Positions 11,032 to 22,900 of a DNA stretch of 64,000 nucleotides are shown here, one piece after another; within the stretch, counting starts at the first letter, position 1, and each line of letters opens with the position of its first letter. Below the pieces are notes generated by a model, which saw nothing but the letters and a program-made list of their open reading frames with translations, did not search any database and was not told the DNA's origin. The translations under genes and the position numbers were made by a program. This DNA comes from Fragilariopsis cylindrus CCMP1102 (lineage: Eukaryota; Bacillariophyta; Bacillariophyceae; Bacillariales; Bacillariaceae), in assembly GCA_900095095.1 (NCBI GenBank), contig FMBT01000347.1, positions 124,001 through 188,000 on the forward strand, written 5' to 3'.

Positions 11032-13122
11032 TTGTCTTTGAATACTCTTACTTAATTGATACATTTGCCTTCATTCTTGCTTAGATCATGCTGTTGAAAG
11101 TGTCGTTGTAGGATCTAGCATGTCTTCTACTGGTTTTGTTACTTTTCTTGATCTTACTTCACTTACAACAGCAGCGAGTACGCCCCTGACTAGCAAGCCT
11201 CAGGTGTTAGATGTGTGTGTCGCTCCAGAACCGAAAGATATCATCTGGAAGAATGCGCATATATCATTGAAGAGCCAATCGAGACGAGAGAATGCCACCA
11301 ATATACTCCTTACAATTCTTGCGTTTTTCTGGATTATGTAAGTACAAAATACGCGCCAGTGAATACTTCATACCATTGGGTTACATACGTATTTTTCTGA
11401 ATAGTACTCACGCTGAATCCTTTCCTTTATTGATTAAATTTATCCAGTCCACTAACAGCAATACAAGCCTTCGCTAAGGCTGATTACATTGCCCAGATAC
11501 CTGGAATGGAATGGTAAGTGAATATGTATATATATATATATAGGACCTAATACGAACCAAGACTAATCTATCAAAATTGATAAACATTGACTTACTTTTC
11601 TTTCCATTTATTTATGTCTTGTAATTGTAATTATATCAAAGGATCCTAACGGCTGGAGGGGGGAGTGTGTCTCAGTTTGTGAACGGTTACTTACCAGTCG
11701 CTGCATTACTGGCATTAACTATGATCCTTCCGGTTATTTTTGAACTGCTTGCTACAAGTTACGAGAGACGAAAAAGATTGTCTGATGTACAAGATTCAAT
11801 GCTTGGACGGTATTTTTATTTTCAGGTGCTCAACCTTTATATTTCTGTAACGGCAGGTAGTGTTTGGAAGTCATTAGGAGACATTATTGATCATCCAACA
11901 AGTATACTCAGTCTTCTCGGAGAATCCATTCCCTTTATGGTTGGTTACTTTGTTTCGGTGTTGGTGACAAAGATCCTTGTAGGATTACCTACGGTCTTCG
12001 TGCGATTTGGCGCACTGTCAAAGATGATGCTAAGAAGAATGCTTTCCTTGCCTTCAAAACTAACGCAACGTGAGCTTGATGAAATGTACTCCCCTGAGAA
12101 TGTCCTTGTAAGTACTTTTGATGAATTTAGATGTTTACTACACTAATAGTATGGTCAATCGCGTAACTCATTATTCACTTCTTCTTTTTACCTTTCTTTA
12201 TGAAGTATGGATGGGAGATCCCCTCTCAGATTTTTGTTATCATGATTTGTTTTACTTATGCCGTCATATCTCCAGTTATTCTTCCATTTGGCGCTCTGTA
12301 CTTCGGATTTTCTCTTATAGTATACAAAAAACAAATCTTATATGTGTATCAGCCTGTGTATGAAAGTGGCGGAGCGATGTTTCCCGGTTCGCTTCAAAAG
12401 ACTCTGTTATCATTGGCTCTGGGCCAGATCATACTTATTGGCTATCTATTTACTCGGGTAAGTGGGACTTATTTTTTTATAAAGTTTTGTCTTGTTTTGT
12501 TGTTTACTCATGCCTATTCTATTGGAGATTTTAATCTAATATTGTCATTAATTGTTCTTCTTAATGTCTTCTTCAGGTTGCTTTTTGGCAAGGCTTATTT
12601 CTCGTACCTTTGCCTTTTGCCACGTTCTGGGGAATGAATTACCTTGATCGGCATTACGGCGGTAAGTTACGGAAATCCGTTGCGTCCTGTTGCTAGTAGA
12701 CCGTTGCTCGTTTGTTTTCAACTCACATCACCTTTTTGCCTTGCTCAGAATCATCAACTAAGTTAAGCCTGGAACGCGCACGAGAATACGATCGTGTCGG
12801 TGAATGGCTGGCAACCAAGAAAACAACAAGTTCTAGTCGAAGAGGTGATGGAAGTTCTTCAGAAGCTAAGTACGGAATTGAAGGTCGCCGAGCTCAATTT
12901 CAGAAGGATTCTTATCGTCAGCCGGTATTAACACGACCTCCAATGGATCCCAAGAACTATCGAAAGCAAGAACAGGATCCAGAGACTGAAATATGCAGGA
13001 CGCGATTGCAGGAGCTACTTTCAAAAAGTTGTATATCTTCTAGCACTATTGGAATTCACACTTACAATCAAGAATCTATGGAGTTAGAAAAGGATTCTAA
13101 TCACACTTCGAACATAGTATAA
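8834..13122 (+). CDS. OSCA/CSC1-like mechanosensitive channel (DUF221)
   Basis: Nine exons join in frame: 8834-8957, 9108-10690, 10781-10922, 11085-11337, 11448-11513, 11642-12107, 12206-12457, 12577-12661 and 12749-13122, about 1114 residues. All donors are GTAAGT, GTATGT or GTGAGT. The layout is that of the calcium-permeable stress-gated channel family. Near residues 48-68, 201-225 and 251-275 lie three N-terminal membrane helices. A cytosolic domain opens with HHYSLMVENIPQELRSE. The family signature STGFVTFLDL...APEPKDIIWKN (from about residue 629) precedes a block of membrane helices (ILLTILAFFWI, GYLPVAALLALTMILP, and more). Family members open on membrane tension or osmotic stress. The C-terminal ~120 residues are polar. 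About 200 residues of Ser-rich insertion interrupt the cytosolic loop. Confidence 0.93.
10972..11031 (+). repeat. AT/GT microsatellite in an OSCA intron
   Basis: Compound (TA)n(TG)n run inside intron 3 of the OSCA-like gene, about 60 bases long. Likely length-polymorphic; it does not affect coding. Confidence 0.9.
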
Positions 13123-13499
13123 TAAACACAATAGCTATTATCAGTTACAAGATGGGCTTTTCCTAACAATCCTTTACATCAGTCAACAAAATGACATATT
13201 TCTCTTTTTATTCACTATTAACATCGCTAGCTAAATCTCCTCAGTTTGTTTGCATATTCTAGGTATTTCGACAACGTCTTCCTTGAGGAAGCTCAAATAT
13301 TTGGTACAAATACACGATAAAAAGCGCAATCGAAATCGTCTTCGTCTTATGATAAAAGTCACCACAAAACTTGAGCTACATATAGATTTTCTTTCACGAA
13401 CGTCCGGTCACATACATTCATGAGAAAAGATTACTTGATACTTTCTGTAAAAAAGTCTTTGCACCGATTATGATTGAACAAGGTTCCGATTTTTTTAAT
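13123..13499. other. Convergent 3' spacer
   Basis: Spacer between convergent gene ends. Nothing else is seen. Confidence 0.5.
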
Positions 13500-13739
13500 C
13501 TAAGATATAACACAACACCCCCCATCACCACCTGACTGCGATGTATGAAACCGATTCGGTGGACATTCTTCAGTTACCAAGAAACCATCCTTCGACTGTG
13601 CGGCAGTAACGGACGCAACGATCCTTGAGCACGCCACAGACGTATTTTCAGCATCCTTTGCCTTTTCTAACTTTGCCTTGAGTAGTTTCACCTCGGCCTC
13701 CATTTCTTGGAGCTCCGTGACTCCCACAACTTCTGACAT
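13500..13739 (-). CDS. Small prenylated coiled-coil protein, candidate G-protein gamma subunit
   Basis: 79-residue single-exon protein. It has three features of heterotrimeric G-protein gamma subunits. First, an N-terminal heptad-rich helix (TELQEMEAEVKLLKAKLEKA). Second, a short middle segment DGFLVTEECPPNRF that lines up with the DPLL...ENPF motif of gamma subunits at D, L, N and F with the same 14-residue spacing. Third, a C-terminal CaaX box, CVIS, preceded by another Cys; Ser at the last position favours farnesylation. Length is close to the usual 65-75. In the family, gamma binds a WD40 beta subunit and anchors it to the membrane. Assignment rests on short motifs, so a different prenylated coiled-coil protein is possible. 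Confidence 0.6.
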   Translation of the reverse strand: MSEVVGVTELQEMEAEVKLLKAKLEKAKDAENTSVACSRIVASVTAAQSKDGFLVTEECPPNRFHTSQSGGDGGCCVIS

Positions 13740-14621
13740 TGTTTGTTTAATTTAATTCCTTTTAATACGAGTACGCAGTTCGTTAGACCCTTACTATTAT
13801 TGACTCTGTGCAAGTCAATGTATTCACCCTTCAACTACGACAATTTCTATTAGCACGACACTAGGTTTCTTTACACCAAGAATGAATCGGTAGCTACTAT
13901 TAGCGTCAATTGGAATTGGGGCGAAAAAATATATGTACCAGGCAGCTAATAACGGCGTTGCTATTAGAGGTATTGTGCTGTATCGTAGGCATGCTGTTTT
14001 TGTCGAGCTAGCCAAATTTACATTAAGAAATCCGAAAATTAAGATCACCCCAAATACAACAGGGGAAATTCGAAAATAGTTAACTTTTTATTCCCCTCCC
14101 CTTTCATCAAAATTTCATTGAATTGCATTTTTTTCAAAAACCAAGCAGAAACACAACAACAGAGGAACGAAATGAAAGAGAAGAAAGGAAACAATTTCTA
14201 GATTCAATATTTAACCACTCCATAATCCTTTTATTCTACTCGAAACTATACTGACAGGTTGCAGTATAAATCGGCTAAGAGAATGCAATGTAGTACCCAG
14301 AGGTGCACGAAGATTTAAACTAAACATGATTTGATTCTCGCCTTTTAATTAGTACCAGTAGCCTTTTAACTAGTAGACGACATTTATGAATTGCGAATAC
14401 TCTCGAACTCCATTGTATACTGTATATGTGTTGTAGTCCTATAGAATATGTTCCCTTGATTGATTGATTGATTCTCGATGAAGCATTCAAATTGTGGATG
14501 GAATTTTGTTGGGCCTATCTCAGTAATATGCCTCAGTGCTTTATTTTACGAAGGATATAAGGTGCAAAGCAAAAGTATAGATGTTACTTCTGTGCGCATT
14601 ATACTTTTATTCATGTGATTT
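13740..14621. other. Spacer, no firm gene
   Basis: Mostly AT-rich. A 74-codon minus-strand frame (13824-14048) contains one hydrophobic segment but has no recognisable motif, no supporting splice sites and no homology I can name, so it is not called. Confidence 0.45.
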
Positions 14622-16303
14622 TCAGTCTATGTTCGCGTCAGCACCAAGCTGTGAAAGTAGCTTCGGATCGGTATATCCGTCAAATTTGGCCCCCATCCGA
14701 CCCTTGTACCATTGTTGGGGAGGAAACGTAAAGACGCCGTCATCATCGCTGCCAACGTCACCGTCGCTACCATATCTTTCAAACGTTGAAGTTCCTTCAA
14801 AATTTACGATACGAGATTTCTTATCGATCATGAATATACGATTCAAATCCATCCCAATCGCATGATATGCTAGAAGAAACAAAAGGAGGAAACTGTTTGT
14901 TTGAGAGGCGATGATGAACAAATTATAGAGAAAGTAAGTACTGTATTGCTTTTAAAATAATCTTTACCTTGCACGTCCATGATAGTGTTCCCAATTCCAG
15001 TCACGAAAAATGGAGTTTTCGGATCGTTTGTGGCTCGTCGAAATGGCTGAACGACTTGCTTCCAGAGTTTCCCTGATTTAAATTTTTGAGTTGTCTTAGA
15101 AACAATTCCATGACTACGAGTTGGGACATTTACCTTCGAAACCCAGCAAGGGTCCATACGGAAGAGTTTCGTTCCCTTGTCGCAAATTTGATAGGAACTG
15201 ACGCGTTTGACTGGCCAATGATAATGGACGGGAAGTTACGTAGACGATTTGGGACGAAGATGATAGACTAGATAAGAGATGGCAGATGCCCACATGACAT
15301 ACCTCACATATTGTTTCGTAACAATTGTACCCAGGACGCCTCGTGCATTAGATTTTGTAATCGTTCCATCAATGTCACTAACAACAACAGAATCTTGATA
15401 ATTCCATAGAAATATATATGCGTGAGCAACGCCGATGATCCTTTGATCGTCCAATAGCAAGTAACGCATTTTATTCCGTCCAGGTTTCAAAAAAGCTTTC
15501 AATGCAAACGACGGATCGTCATTAGTATTGTTTTCGTCGTCGTCTCCACCACCGCCATCACTTAGATTAGAAAGCATGTTTGGTTTAGCACTACCAAAAA
15601 CTGGATGACAACATCCCCAAAAACGTTTCTCATCGAAATCACTGGAAGAATCAGAATCGGTTCTATTACTACTGTGTTTGGGTTGGATCGGAAACCAAGC
15701 CTTTGTCGTCGTTCCATTAATATCACTAGTAGGATTATTGTCGTCCTGATCCAACTCCATGACAATCCTTTGTGCATTATTTTCGTTGTTATTGTTATTG
15801 TTATTATTGAATTGCTTTGTTGTTGTTGTTTTGTTGTTGTCTTCGCCTTTGCCTTTAAAACTCACCAGGAAGTCAGAATTTTGAAATAGCTTTCCATCCT
15901 GACCTTCAACGACGATCACGTCGAAAGCAGTACCTTCAATCATTGATGGTGTGTCTGTGTTTTTATCGTCGAAGACTACTCCAAGACACGACGAACAACA
16001 CAAGGATTTTCCAAGAATATTCGATGATGAACGTTGTTTCTGTTGATGGTCGTTTATCAAATCGTATTCACTGTCGCTGCCATTGTCGTTAACATAGCTG
16101 GTTGTTGTCGAATTGTTTGTTATTGTCGTCGTCATGGTCATGACGGCGTTTATATTATTAGACTTAATAAGCGTATGATCGATGATAGCAGTTGGAATAG
16201 TTGTGGGGTGAAAATCAAAATTAATTGCTGTTCCAAGAATGTAAAGTGTTGATATAGATTTTGTTACATTGTTTGAGATAATATTGCTTCTTGTAATAGA
16301 CAT
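14622..16303 (-). CDS. Lipin / phosphatidate phosphatase (Pah1-like), frame-broken
   Basis: Minus-strand gene with a last intron at 14967-14870, about 528 residues if repaired. An N-LIP segment reads GTAFDVIVVEGQDGKL. The catalytic C-LIP begins YIFLWNYQDSVVVSDIDGTI, where DIDGT is the DxDxT haloacid-dehalogenase motif. It continues HVGICHLL, IVYVTSRPLSLASQTR, a FFVTGIGNTIMDVQ segment and, after the intron, AYHAIGMDLNRIF. Lipins dephosphorylate phosphatidate to diacylglycerol for storage and membrane lipids. It is short for a lipin, with an Asn/Asp-rich linker between the two domains. Three sites, near 15290-15305, 15128-15131 and 15101-15107, each lack one base, so the conserved sequence steps through all three frames. 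Consensus error is likelier than decay because both sides remain conserved. Confidence 0.85.
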
Positions 16304-16896
16304 GGAATCGAAGTTAGTAGTTCGATGCTTTCTCGGACTTGAGCCTTTGGACTCCGTTGAACTCTTTATTGCGTTAACTTAGCGGATTGATTCCTTTACG
16401 TATGTTTGTGATTTTATTTCCGATGATGTTGTCCTGCATGATCGAATGATCGAATGATGATTGATGTTTGTAACAAATAATATAATAATTAATCTGAAAT
16501 TATTAAATAAATAGATTTTTGTCGAACGTCTGTCCATCGTACTAACTTTACATGTTGAAACATAATTCTACCTAATACGTAATCCTCAACAAATTCTACA
16601 GCATACCTATTCGACTAATAGTAGTAGGCTACAGTATCAACCCATAACCGACCATGCCAATACAGTACAACTATTGAGCATTCATTACTGTATTCATTAC
16701 ATTATTTCAGTTTACGACAGCTCTCCGGGGGTTTTTGGAAAAGAAGAAGAATATAAACAGAGAATCGAATCAATCATAACGAACAAAGACAACGAAGAAC
16801 CAAGACAATAACAACAACAACGACGACGACGAGTATATCTCATTTTTTTAGTTACTACGAACCTTTCATAAAATAATATAAAAATACGTTGCAACG
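16304..16896. promoter_or_regulatory. Divergent promoter region
   Basis: Spacer between the lipin gene (-) and U1-70K (+); it must hold both promoters. AT-rich with CAA/CGA repeats close to the U1-70K start. No specific motif recognised. Confidence 0.4.
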
Positions 16897-18121
16897 ATGA
16901 GCGGCGCCCCTCGAAAGATGACTCCGAGAGGACAGATGTCACGTGGGACATCAGCACCAGGTAAGTGGCTCAGGGTATACCAAAGTATGAAAACGCTCTG
17001 TTGTACTATCTATCAACTCGCATAAGTTACCGCAACCGATAATGAACCGCATGCAGAAAATTGAATTACTCATACCATACATCATCAATCATGATCATTT
17101 TTTGTTTTTTGTTTTTAATATCATTTCTATTATTATTAATATTATTATTATTGTTATAGCTGTTATGATGATGCCTCCCCATATTCGAGCTACATTCATG
17201 CCGAATCCACCAATTAAACAACTTCCACCTATTAAAAGTAAAAGAAAAAGAAAGATGCATGGTGTTATTCAATTTTTGGATCATTTCGAGAAGACGCCTG
17301 CACCAAAACGAGTGGTACAACCTACACCAGAAGTTCTTAAAAAAGAAAAAGCCGAGGCAAAGACCAAACTACTAAACGAACAACGTAAGTCGTTGGTAGA
17401 AGAATATCGGAAATTTCAAAGAGAATGCGGGGGTGAATACGAGGGAATGAATTGTTATAATACACTCTTCGTTGGTCGATTGGCATATGAGGTTACAGAA
17501 CGTAAATTACTGAGAGAGATGGAAGCATTCGGTCCAGTGAAGGACGTAAAACTCGTGTCGGACAAGGAAGGGAAGTCACGAGGTATATGTTTTGTTGAAT
17601 ATGAGAATGAAGAAGACATGAAAAGAGCCTATCGAGCTGCAGATGGTATGAAAATTGATGGGAGGGAAATCGTTGTTGATGTTGAACGTGGTCATACTGT
17701 TCCGACCTGGACACCTCGTAGACTTGCCGGTGGATTTGGTGGAACTAGATTGGGTGGAAGAAATGAAAATGTGACGATACCAGGACGGTTCGATCCAAGT
17801 CGGATTGCTGATGTTATGCGTGGTCCACCGTCAAATATGATGGGCGACGGTTGTGGCGACGAGTACGGACCGCCAATGGGCGGTGGGGGGATGAGTCGAG
17901 GACAAGGACCACCAGGTGACGGATATTACGATGGACCTCCTCCACGAGGTGGTGGTGGTGGTGGAGACTACTACGGAGGAGGTGGAGGTCCACCTCCACG
18001 AGGTGGTGGAGGTGATCGTGGTGGCGGAGGCGATCGTGGCGGCGGAGGTGACCGTCGAAGAAGACGATCTCGAAGTCGAAGTCCAGAACGTGGTAGATAT
18101 GCGCCGCGTGGTAGATATTAA
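16897..18121 (+). CDS. SNRNP70: U1 snRNP 70 kDa protein (U1-70K)
   Basis: Two exons, 16897-16960 and 17160-18121 (GTAAGT...ATAG intron), about 341 residues. Exon 1 adds a short Met/Arg-rich leader. Exon 2 has the U1-70K N-terminal segment (PPHIRATFMPNPPIKQLPP), a charged helix, and an RRM with RNP2 LFVGRLAYE and RNP1 SRGICFVEYE. It ends that part with VDVERGHTVPTWTPRRLAGG, the diagnostic glycine-rich exit of U1-70K. The tail is Gly/Arg/Pro-rich, then an RS-type run RRRRSRSRSPERG. The protein binds stem-loop I of U1 snRNA and, through the RS tail, SR proteins that help choose 5' splice sites. If exon 1 were untranslated, Met codons at the start of exon 2 could serve. Confidence 0.95.
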
Positions 18122-18491
18122 TGTTCTGCCCGTATAACTTGTATTTGATAACGAGATAAATATCAACTTTTCCTATACCACAAATAATGGGTGTAGCATT
18201 TACTTTTGAATTCTCTGGATATAACCTATCAGCCTTCTACAATTCTGGACGCGTTTCATATTTCGCTAATTATGAGTTTCTAGTAAATAAATAGATACAC
18301 ACTTGCAATCGCAGTGATCGTCTACCGTATAGTTTAGAAAAATGATGACGGCATTTGCTTGGAAATAAACACCGTTACGAATAATTATGAACACGAAACA
18401 TATTTTTCTCTATATTATTAATATATCTACTTGCTTGTACTTTTATTCAATAGTTGCAGTTGAGTATTATGCCACGTTATGAATGAATGAA
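18122..18491. other. 3' spacer of U1-70K
   Basis: AT-rich spacer. No gene seen. Confidence 0.5.
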
Positions 18492-18579
18492 TCAGTCATC
18501 ATCTTCAGCTTCAACCATCATCTGAACGGCATTTTCAACGCAAGACCAAACCCTATCCGCATCTTCTTCCGTTACGATA
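18492..18579 (-). CDS. Possible terminal exon of an unresolved small gene
   Basis: A minus-strand segment ends IVTEEDADRVWSCVENAV..MVEAEDDD and a stop. It is preceded by a good acceptor (TTTCGATACAG). It looks coding (acidic, amphipathic), but no family is recognised. A possible upstream exon ends at a GTAAGA donor near 18716 and would join in frame, yet it reaches a stop within about 25 codons without an ATG. The gene model is therefore incomplete. Confidence 0.25.
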
Positions 18580-18882
18580 CTGTATCGAAAATAAAATAAT
18601 ACGATTACAGATAATGTTAGACGGAGCGAGGGGAAGAGGAAAAAAATGGAACATAATGCTTCGTAATGTTGAGATTGTGTAAAGCAAATAATACGCATGC
18701 TATTGAATGTCTTACTTTACAAATCTTGATTTAATTAATTGTATGTTCAAATGTAGTATAGTATATTAATATAAAATATATATTATTGTATCATACATTG
18801 TGTTTATTAGTAACCCAGTAAAAAAAATGAAATTTGTTAGAGATCTTCATACACGTAAATACATGGATCCCTTCTGATGCAA

Positions 18883-19428
18883 CTAAATCGAGAGATTTTT
18901 GTACCAATATTCGTTGTGTACGTACGTTTTCTTAGAGAACTCTTCATCCGTCATTCCCTCCAATGAAACACTACCAATGAAGTCTTCATGCTCGATAGCT
19001 ATACACGGACCATCCTTACATGACCCAACACAAGCTCCTTCATCTACTTGGACCTTTGACGAAGAAGCACGTGAATACATTGCACCAAATGTCGATAAAG
19101 AATCCATTCCTAATTCATCCCGCTTTCGACTACAACTAGTAGACATACACGTAATGATTTTGAATTGCTTTTCTTGTTCGGAGATGATATCATTATCATT
19201 TTCATTGCTATTATTACTGTCATCGTCGTGAGTTGTAATGAATTCCTCTCTATTGTCCGAAGGAGATTCCATCAACATGACTCTACTAGTACCACTCGGT
19301 TGTTGACGAAAGCATCTTCTGCTACTAAACGGCGACCGTTGTGCTGTTTTACTAATAATTAGAGATACAGATTCTCGAACCATAACCGAAGCCAGAAGAA
19401 GAAAGAGAAGAATTGTGCGACCCACCAT
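18883..19428 (-). CDS. Thioredoxin-like [2Fe-2S] ferredoxin-domain protein
   Basis: 181 residues, single exon. A hydrophobic signal segment (residues 5-22) and a Ser/Arg-rich, then acidic Asn/Asp-rich linker precede the domain. From about residue 91 the domain reads ITCMSTSCSRKRDELG ... VQVDEGACVGSCKDGPC, giving C-x4-C and C-x3-C pairs, the ligand spacing of thioredoxin-like [2Fe-2S] ferredoxins related to NuoE. Plant proteins of this class are often plastidial. The signal peptide followed by a basic segment fits import into a complex plastid, although no clear Phe follows the predicted cleavage site. Electron-transfer partner unknown. Confidence 0.75.
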   Translation of the reverse strand: MVGRTILLFLLLASVMVRESVSLIISKTAQRSPFSSRRCFRQQPSGTSRVMLMESPSDNREEFITTHDDDSNNSNENDNDIISEQEKQFKIITCMSTSCSRKRDELGMDSLSTFGAMYSRASSSKVQVDEGACVGSCKDGPCIAIEHEDFIGSVSLEGMTDEEFSKKTYVHNEYWYKNLSI

Positions 19429-19974
19429 TATCGAATTAACCCAGGAACTATTCTACCGTACCGCAGACGAGATGCTATCGCCACACCTGTTCGGTCCCAT
19501 AAAGCAAAGAATATAAGCTGTCGACTGTCGACAGGAGATGACAGAATGCAGAACTATTCAATAAGTTGTACAAAGAGAAAAAAATTGTTAACGACGAGTG
19601 CATGACGAGCACGTGAGTCACACTTTCAAAACAAAAATCGACTAAATCGACTCGACTCAGTAGAATTCAAATAATGACCACAGAATCCGGAGATCGGGTG
19701 GATTTAGTAGGAATTATACTCGTTTCCGCGGAGCTCCTGCCTTTGTGGGTACATGTGGGTCGCATACTGCAAAAATTCTTTTTTCTTGTACTGTACGTTT
19801 TACAATTTATTGCTTTACTTCAATCAAGTTTCGAATTTCGAAGTTACGCTTGTTACAAACGTTGTTGCACCGGAAATAATTGCTCAATAATAATAATAAG
19901 AAGAGCACATCGACGAACTTCATTATATTGAATACTTTACATTAAAGGTAATCTGTCAGTTATATATAGAAATA
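19429..19974. promoter_or_regulatory. Divergent promoter region
   Basis: Spacer between the [2Fe-2S] protein (-) and Prp5 helicase (+), presumably carrying both promoters. A near-palindrome CTGTCGACTGTCGACAG lies around 19519-19535. A short plus-strand frame (19674-19931) has no coding features. Confidence 0.4.
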
Positions 19975-22900
19975 ATGGATCCTCTCGATGCCGAACGAAA
20001 ACGGAAGCGTCTAGAGGCCTGGAAGAAACGCCAACAAGATGCACAACAACAACAACAACAAGCTCCGGTACCGGCGGTTAAAGCAAAAGTATCTTTGTCA
20101 TTAAATACCGTTGCGACTAAAAAATTGAACCAACAGATCAAGAAGAAGAAGAAATCTGCGGTGAACAAAGCCGCTCGATCACAACCATTCCGTCCATTAA
20201 ATCCCTTCCACGACGATGATAGCGGTGATGACGGTGACGAATCAAATGAGGATGATGAAAATAATAATGATGAAGGAGGAGAAGGACGACGAAAAAATCG
20301 GGGAAAGAAAATGGGACTGGGATTTATGACATTTGCCTTAGAGGATAATAAAAACGTCGATACCGACAATAAAAATAATAATAACGATAATGAAAATAAA
20401 ACGGTGGAATCTCCAACCAAACGACGTAGAAAGGGTCGATGGGACTCCGCTGGTACAAGTACAACGTCGACGACGCCATCGGAAGAAGAAGAAAAGGCGG
20501 TGGGCGATGCCCTCGATAAATTCATGGATAAATTAGAGGCTGGAGCTTTGGGAAGTGTTGCGACTCAAGTTAAAGCCAGCAATAGAGACGGAACTGATAT
20601 GCTTACAATCGATGTCGGGGGTAGTATGATGCGAGTTCCGAAACTTTTAAATAAAAATCCACAACCGTCTCCCTTATCTGGTGGAATCATTACATCTGAA
20701 CAGATAGCAAAGTTGTCGAATGTGTCTTCGTCGTCGGCGAGTACAAAAAGTACGACGATTCTCTCCAAAGCTAAACAAGCTAATCCCGAGGCATTATATA
20801 CTCCAAGCGATTGGGAAAGTGGAGCAGGAACCGCCGACGAAGCCGACGACATGGAGACGGACGATGACGATAATAGCATCAGTAGTAACAACGACAGAAA
20901 GGAGTTGGAAAACGAAGAAACTGCTCGCAGAGCCTTTATTGAGGCACTGAAATCCGCAACTGGTCAAGAAGAGAATGACGTTGACGATGACAATGACGAC
21001 GACAAAAAGCCACTTCTAGCAGCGGAGGTGAAGAACGAGAAATTCCGTAGAGAACAAAAGTTCAAGGATCTCGAAAGGGAGGCAGAAACAGCTAGAAGTA
21101 AGGCCGAAAAATTAGCAACTCCTGAATTCGGACGTTTATATAATGACCTGGAAGGTGGCGTTATGGAAGAGGCCGAAAGAAATCTAGATGCCGCTATGGC
21201 AGCTCCTGATGCACTCGAAGTCCTTGCCGAACTCAACAAGAAAAAGGAACTTAAAAGCGTAGATCATTCGGAGGTCGATTACATACCATTCAAGAAGAAC
21301 CTTTACATCATTCCACGAGCTTTGGCAAAATTAACAAGCGACGAAATAGCTAACTTAAAGGGTAAACTTAAGATTAATGTTCGTGGACGTGGTGCACCGT
21401 GTCCCGTGTCGTCTTTCGAACAATGTGGACTGTCGGAACGAATAATGAAAGTGTTGGAAAAACAGGGTATCCAAACACCGTTCCCAGTTCAAGCGCAGTG
21501 TCTTCCATGCATTATGGCTGGAAGGGACGTCATCGGCGTAGCAAAGACCGGTAGTGGCAAGACACTCGCGTTTTTGTTACCGTTGCTTCGACATATTTTA
21601 GATCAACCACCGCTTGAACCGCATGAATCTGGACCAATCGGGTTGATCCTCGCTCCCGCAAGAGAATTAGCTTACCAGATTCATTTGGTGTGCAAATCAT
21701 TTACGAAGTCGCTTGGATTAAAGTAAGTTCCCCAAAACACCGTGTGTATGTGATATCAATATATAGTTATGAATAAGGCGCATGCTCGACTCGATTTTTA
21801 CGGCGCTAACGTTGGCCCATTTACATCAGAACACTTATAGTACAAGGACTCCGACGTCTGGGACCTACATTACATAATATATGCTCACAATCCGTCATTC
21901 ACTTGTCAATTATTTGATAAGAGAGAATAAGAGAGATCAAATTAATTCAACGTGATTGGTTCTCTTTCACTATTCTTTTTTAACATATGTACGAAAACGT
22001 GTTTTTCCATCAGTAGTTCACTCACCGTTATTATCTTATTCCCTCGATTTACGTTTTTCTAATCTTATTTTAGGTCGGCCGCCATTTATGGTGGTACAAG
22101 TATCGCATCACAAATTGGGGATCTAAAGCGTGGAACTCATATCGTAGTAGCAACGCCAGGTCGACTCATTGATATATTGACGATGCAAGCTGGTAAACTC
22201 CTCTCGCTTCAACGTGTTACGTACGTAGTCATGGACGAAGCTGATCGAATGTACGACATGGGATTCGCTCCCCAAATTTCAGCCATCCTAGCTGCAGTCC
22301 GACCAGATAGACAAACAGTGCTATTCTCTGCTACCTTTCCAAAAACGGTCGAAAGTCTAGCTCGAAATTCGCTCAAGTACCCACTAGAAATTATTGTGGG
22401 AGGGCGATCCGTAGCTTCAGACAGTGTGGTACAATATGCAGAACTGGTTGAAGAGGATGATAAATTTTTCAGGTTACTACAACTTCTAGGGGAGAATGTA
22501 GACGAAACAAAAAAGGCTATTGTCTTTGTCGACACACAAGTACGGGCAGACAATTTATTTGAACAACTCCTTCGAAATGGATACGTCTCTCTGAGTCTTC
22601 ACGGTGGAAAAGAGCAGGAAGACCGCGACTCGACAATTTCTGACTTTAAGCGGAAAGATGGACCTGGTGTACTCGTAGCAACGGGAGTCGCCGGTCGCGG
22701 CCTTGACGTTCCGTCGTGTGGTTGCGTCATCAATTATAGCTGTCCTAATCACTTGGAAGCCTATGTTCATCAAGTTGGTCGTACGGGTCGGGCGAAAAAG
22801 AAAGGAGTTGCGTACACAATGGTTAACTCAGCAGATGAGGCAAAGTTTGCACCAAATGTTGTTCGAGCATTAACAGAGACTGGCCAGTCTGAGAACGTTT

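Noticed and set aside
13824-14048. 74-codon minus-strand frame with a hydrophobic segment
   Set aside because: No motif, no splice signals, isolated in AT-rich spacer; insufficient support.
15095-15133. A 39-base intron (GTAAAT...TAAG) in lipin
   Set aside because: The interval reads as conserved MSQLVVMEL when one base is added on each side, so it is coding.
15265-15300. A 35-base intron (GTATGT...CTAG) to explain the first lipin frame break
   Set aside because: It would remove HVGICHLLS, which aligns with a conserved lipin segment; a single missing base explains the data better.
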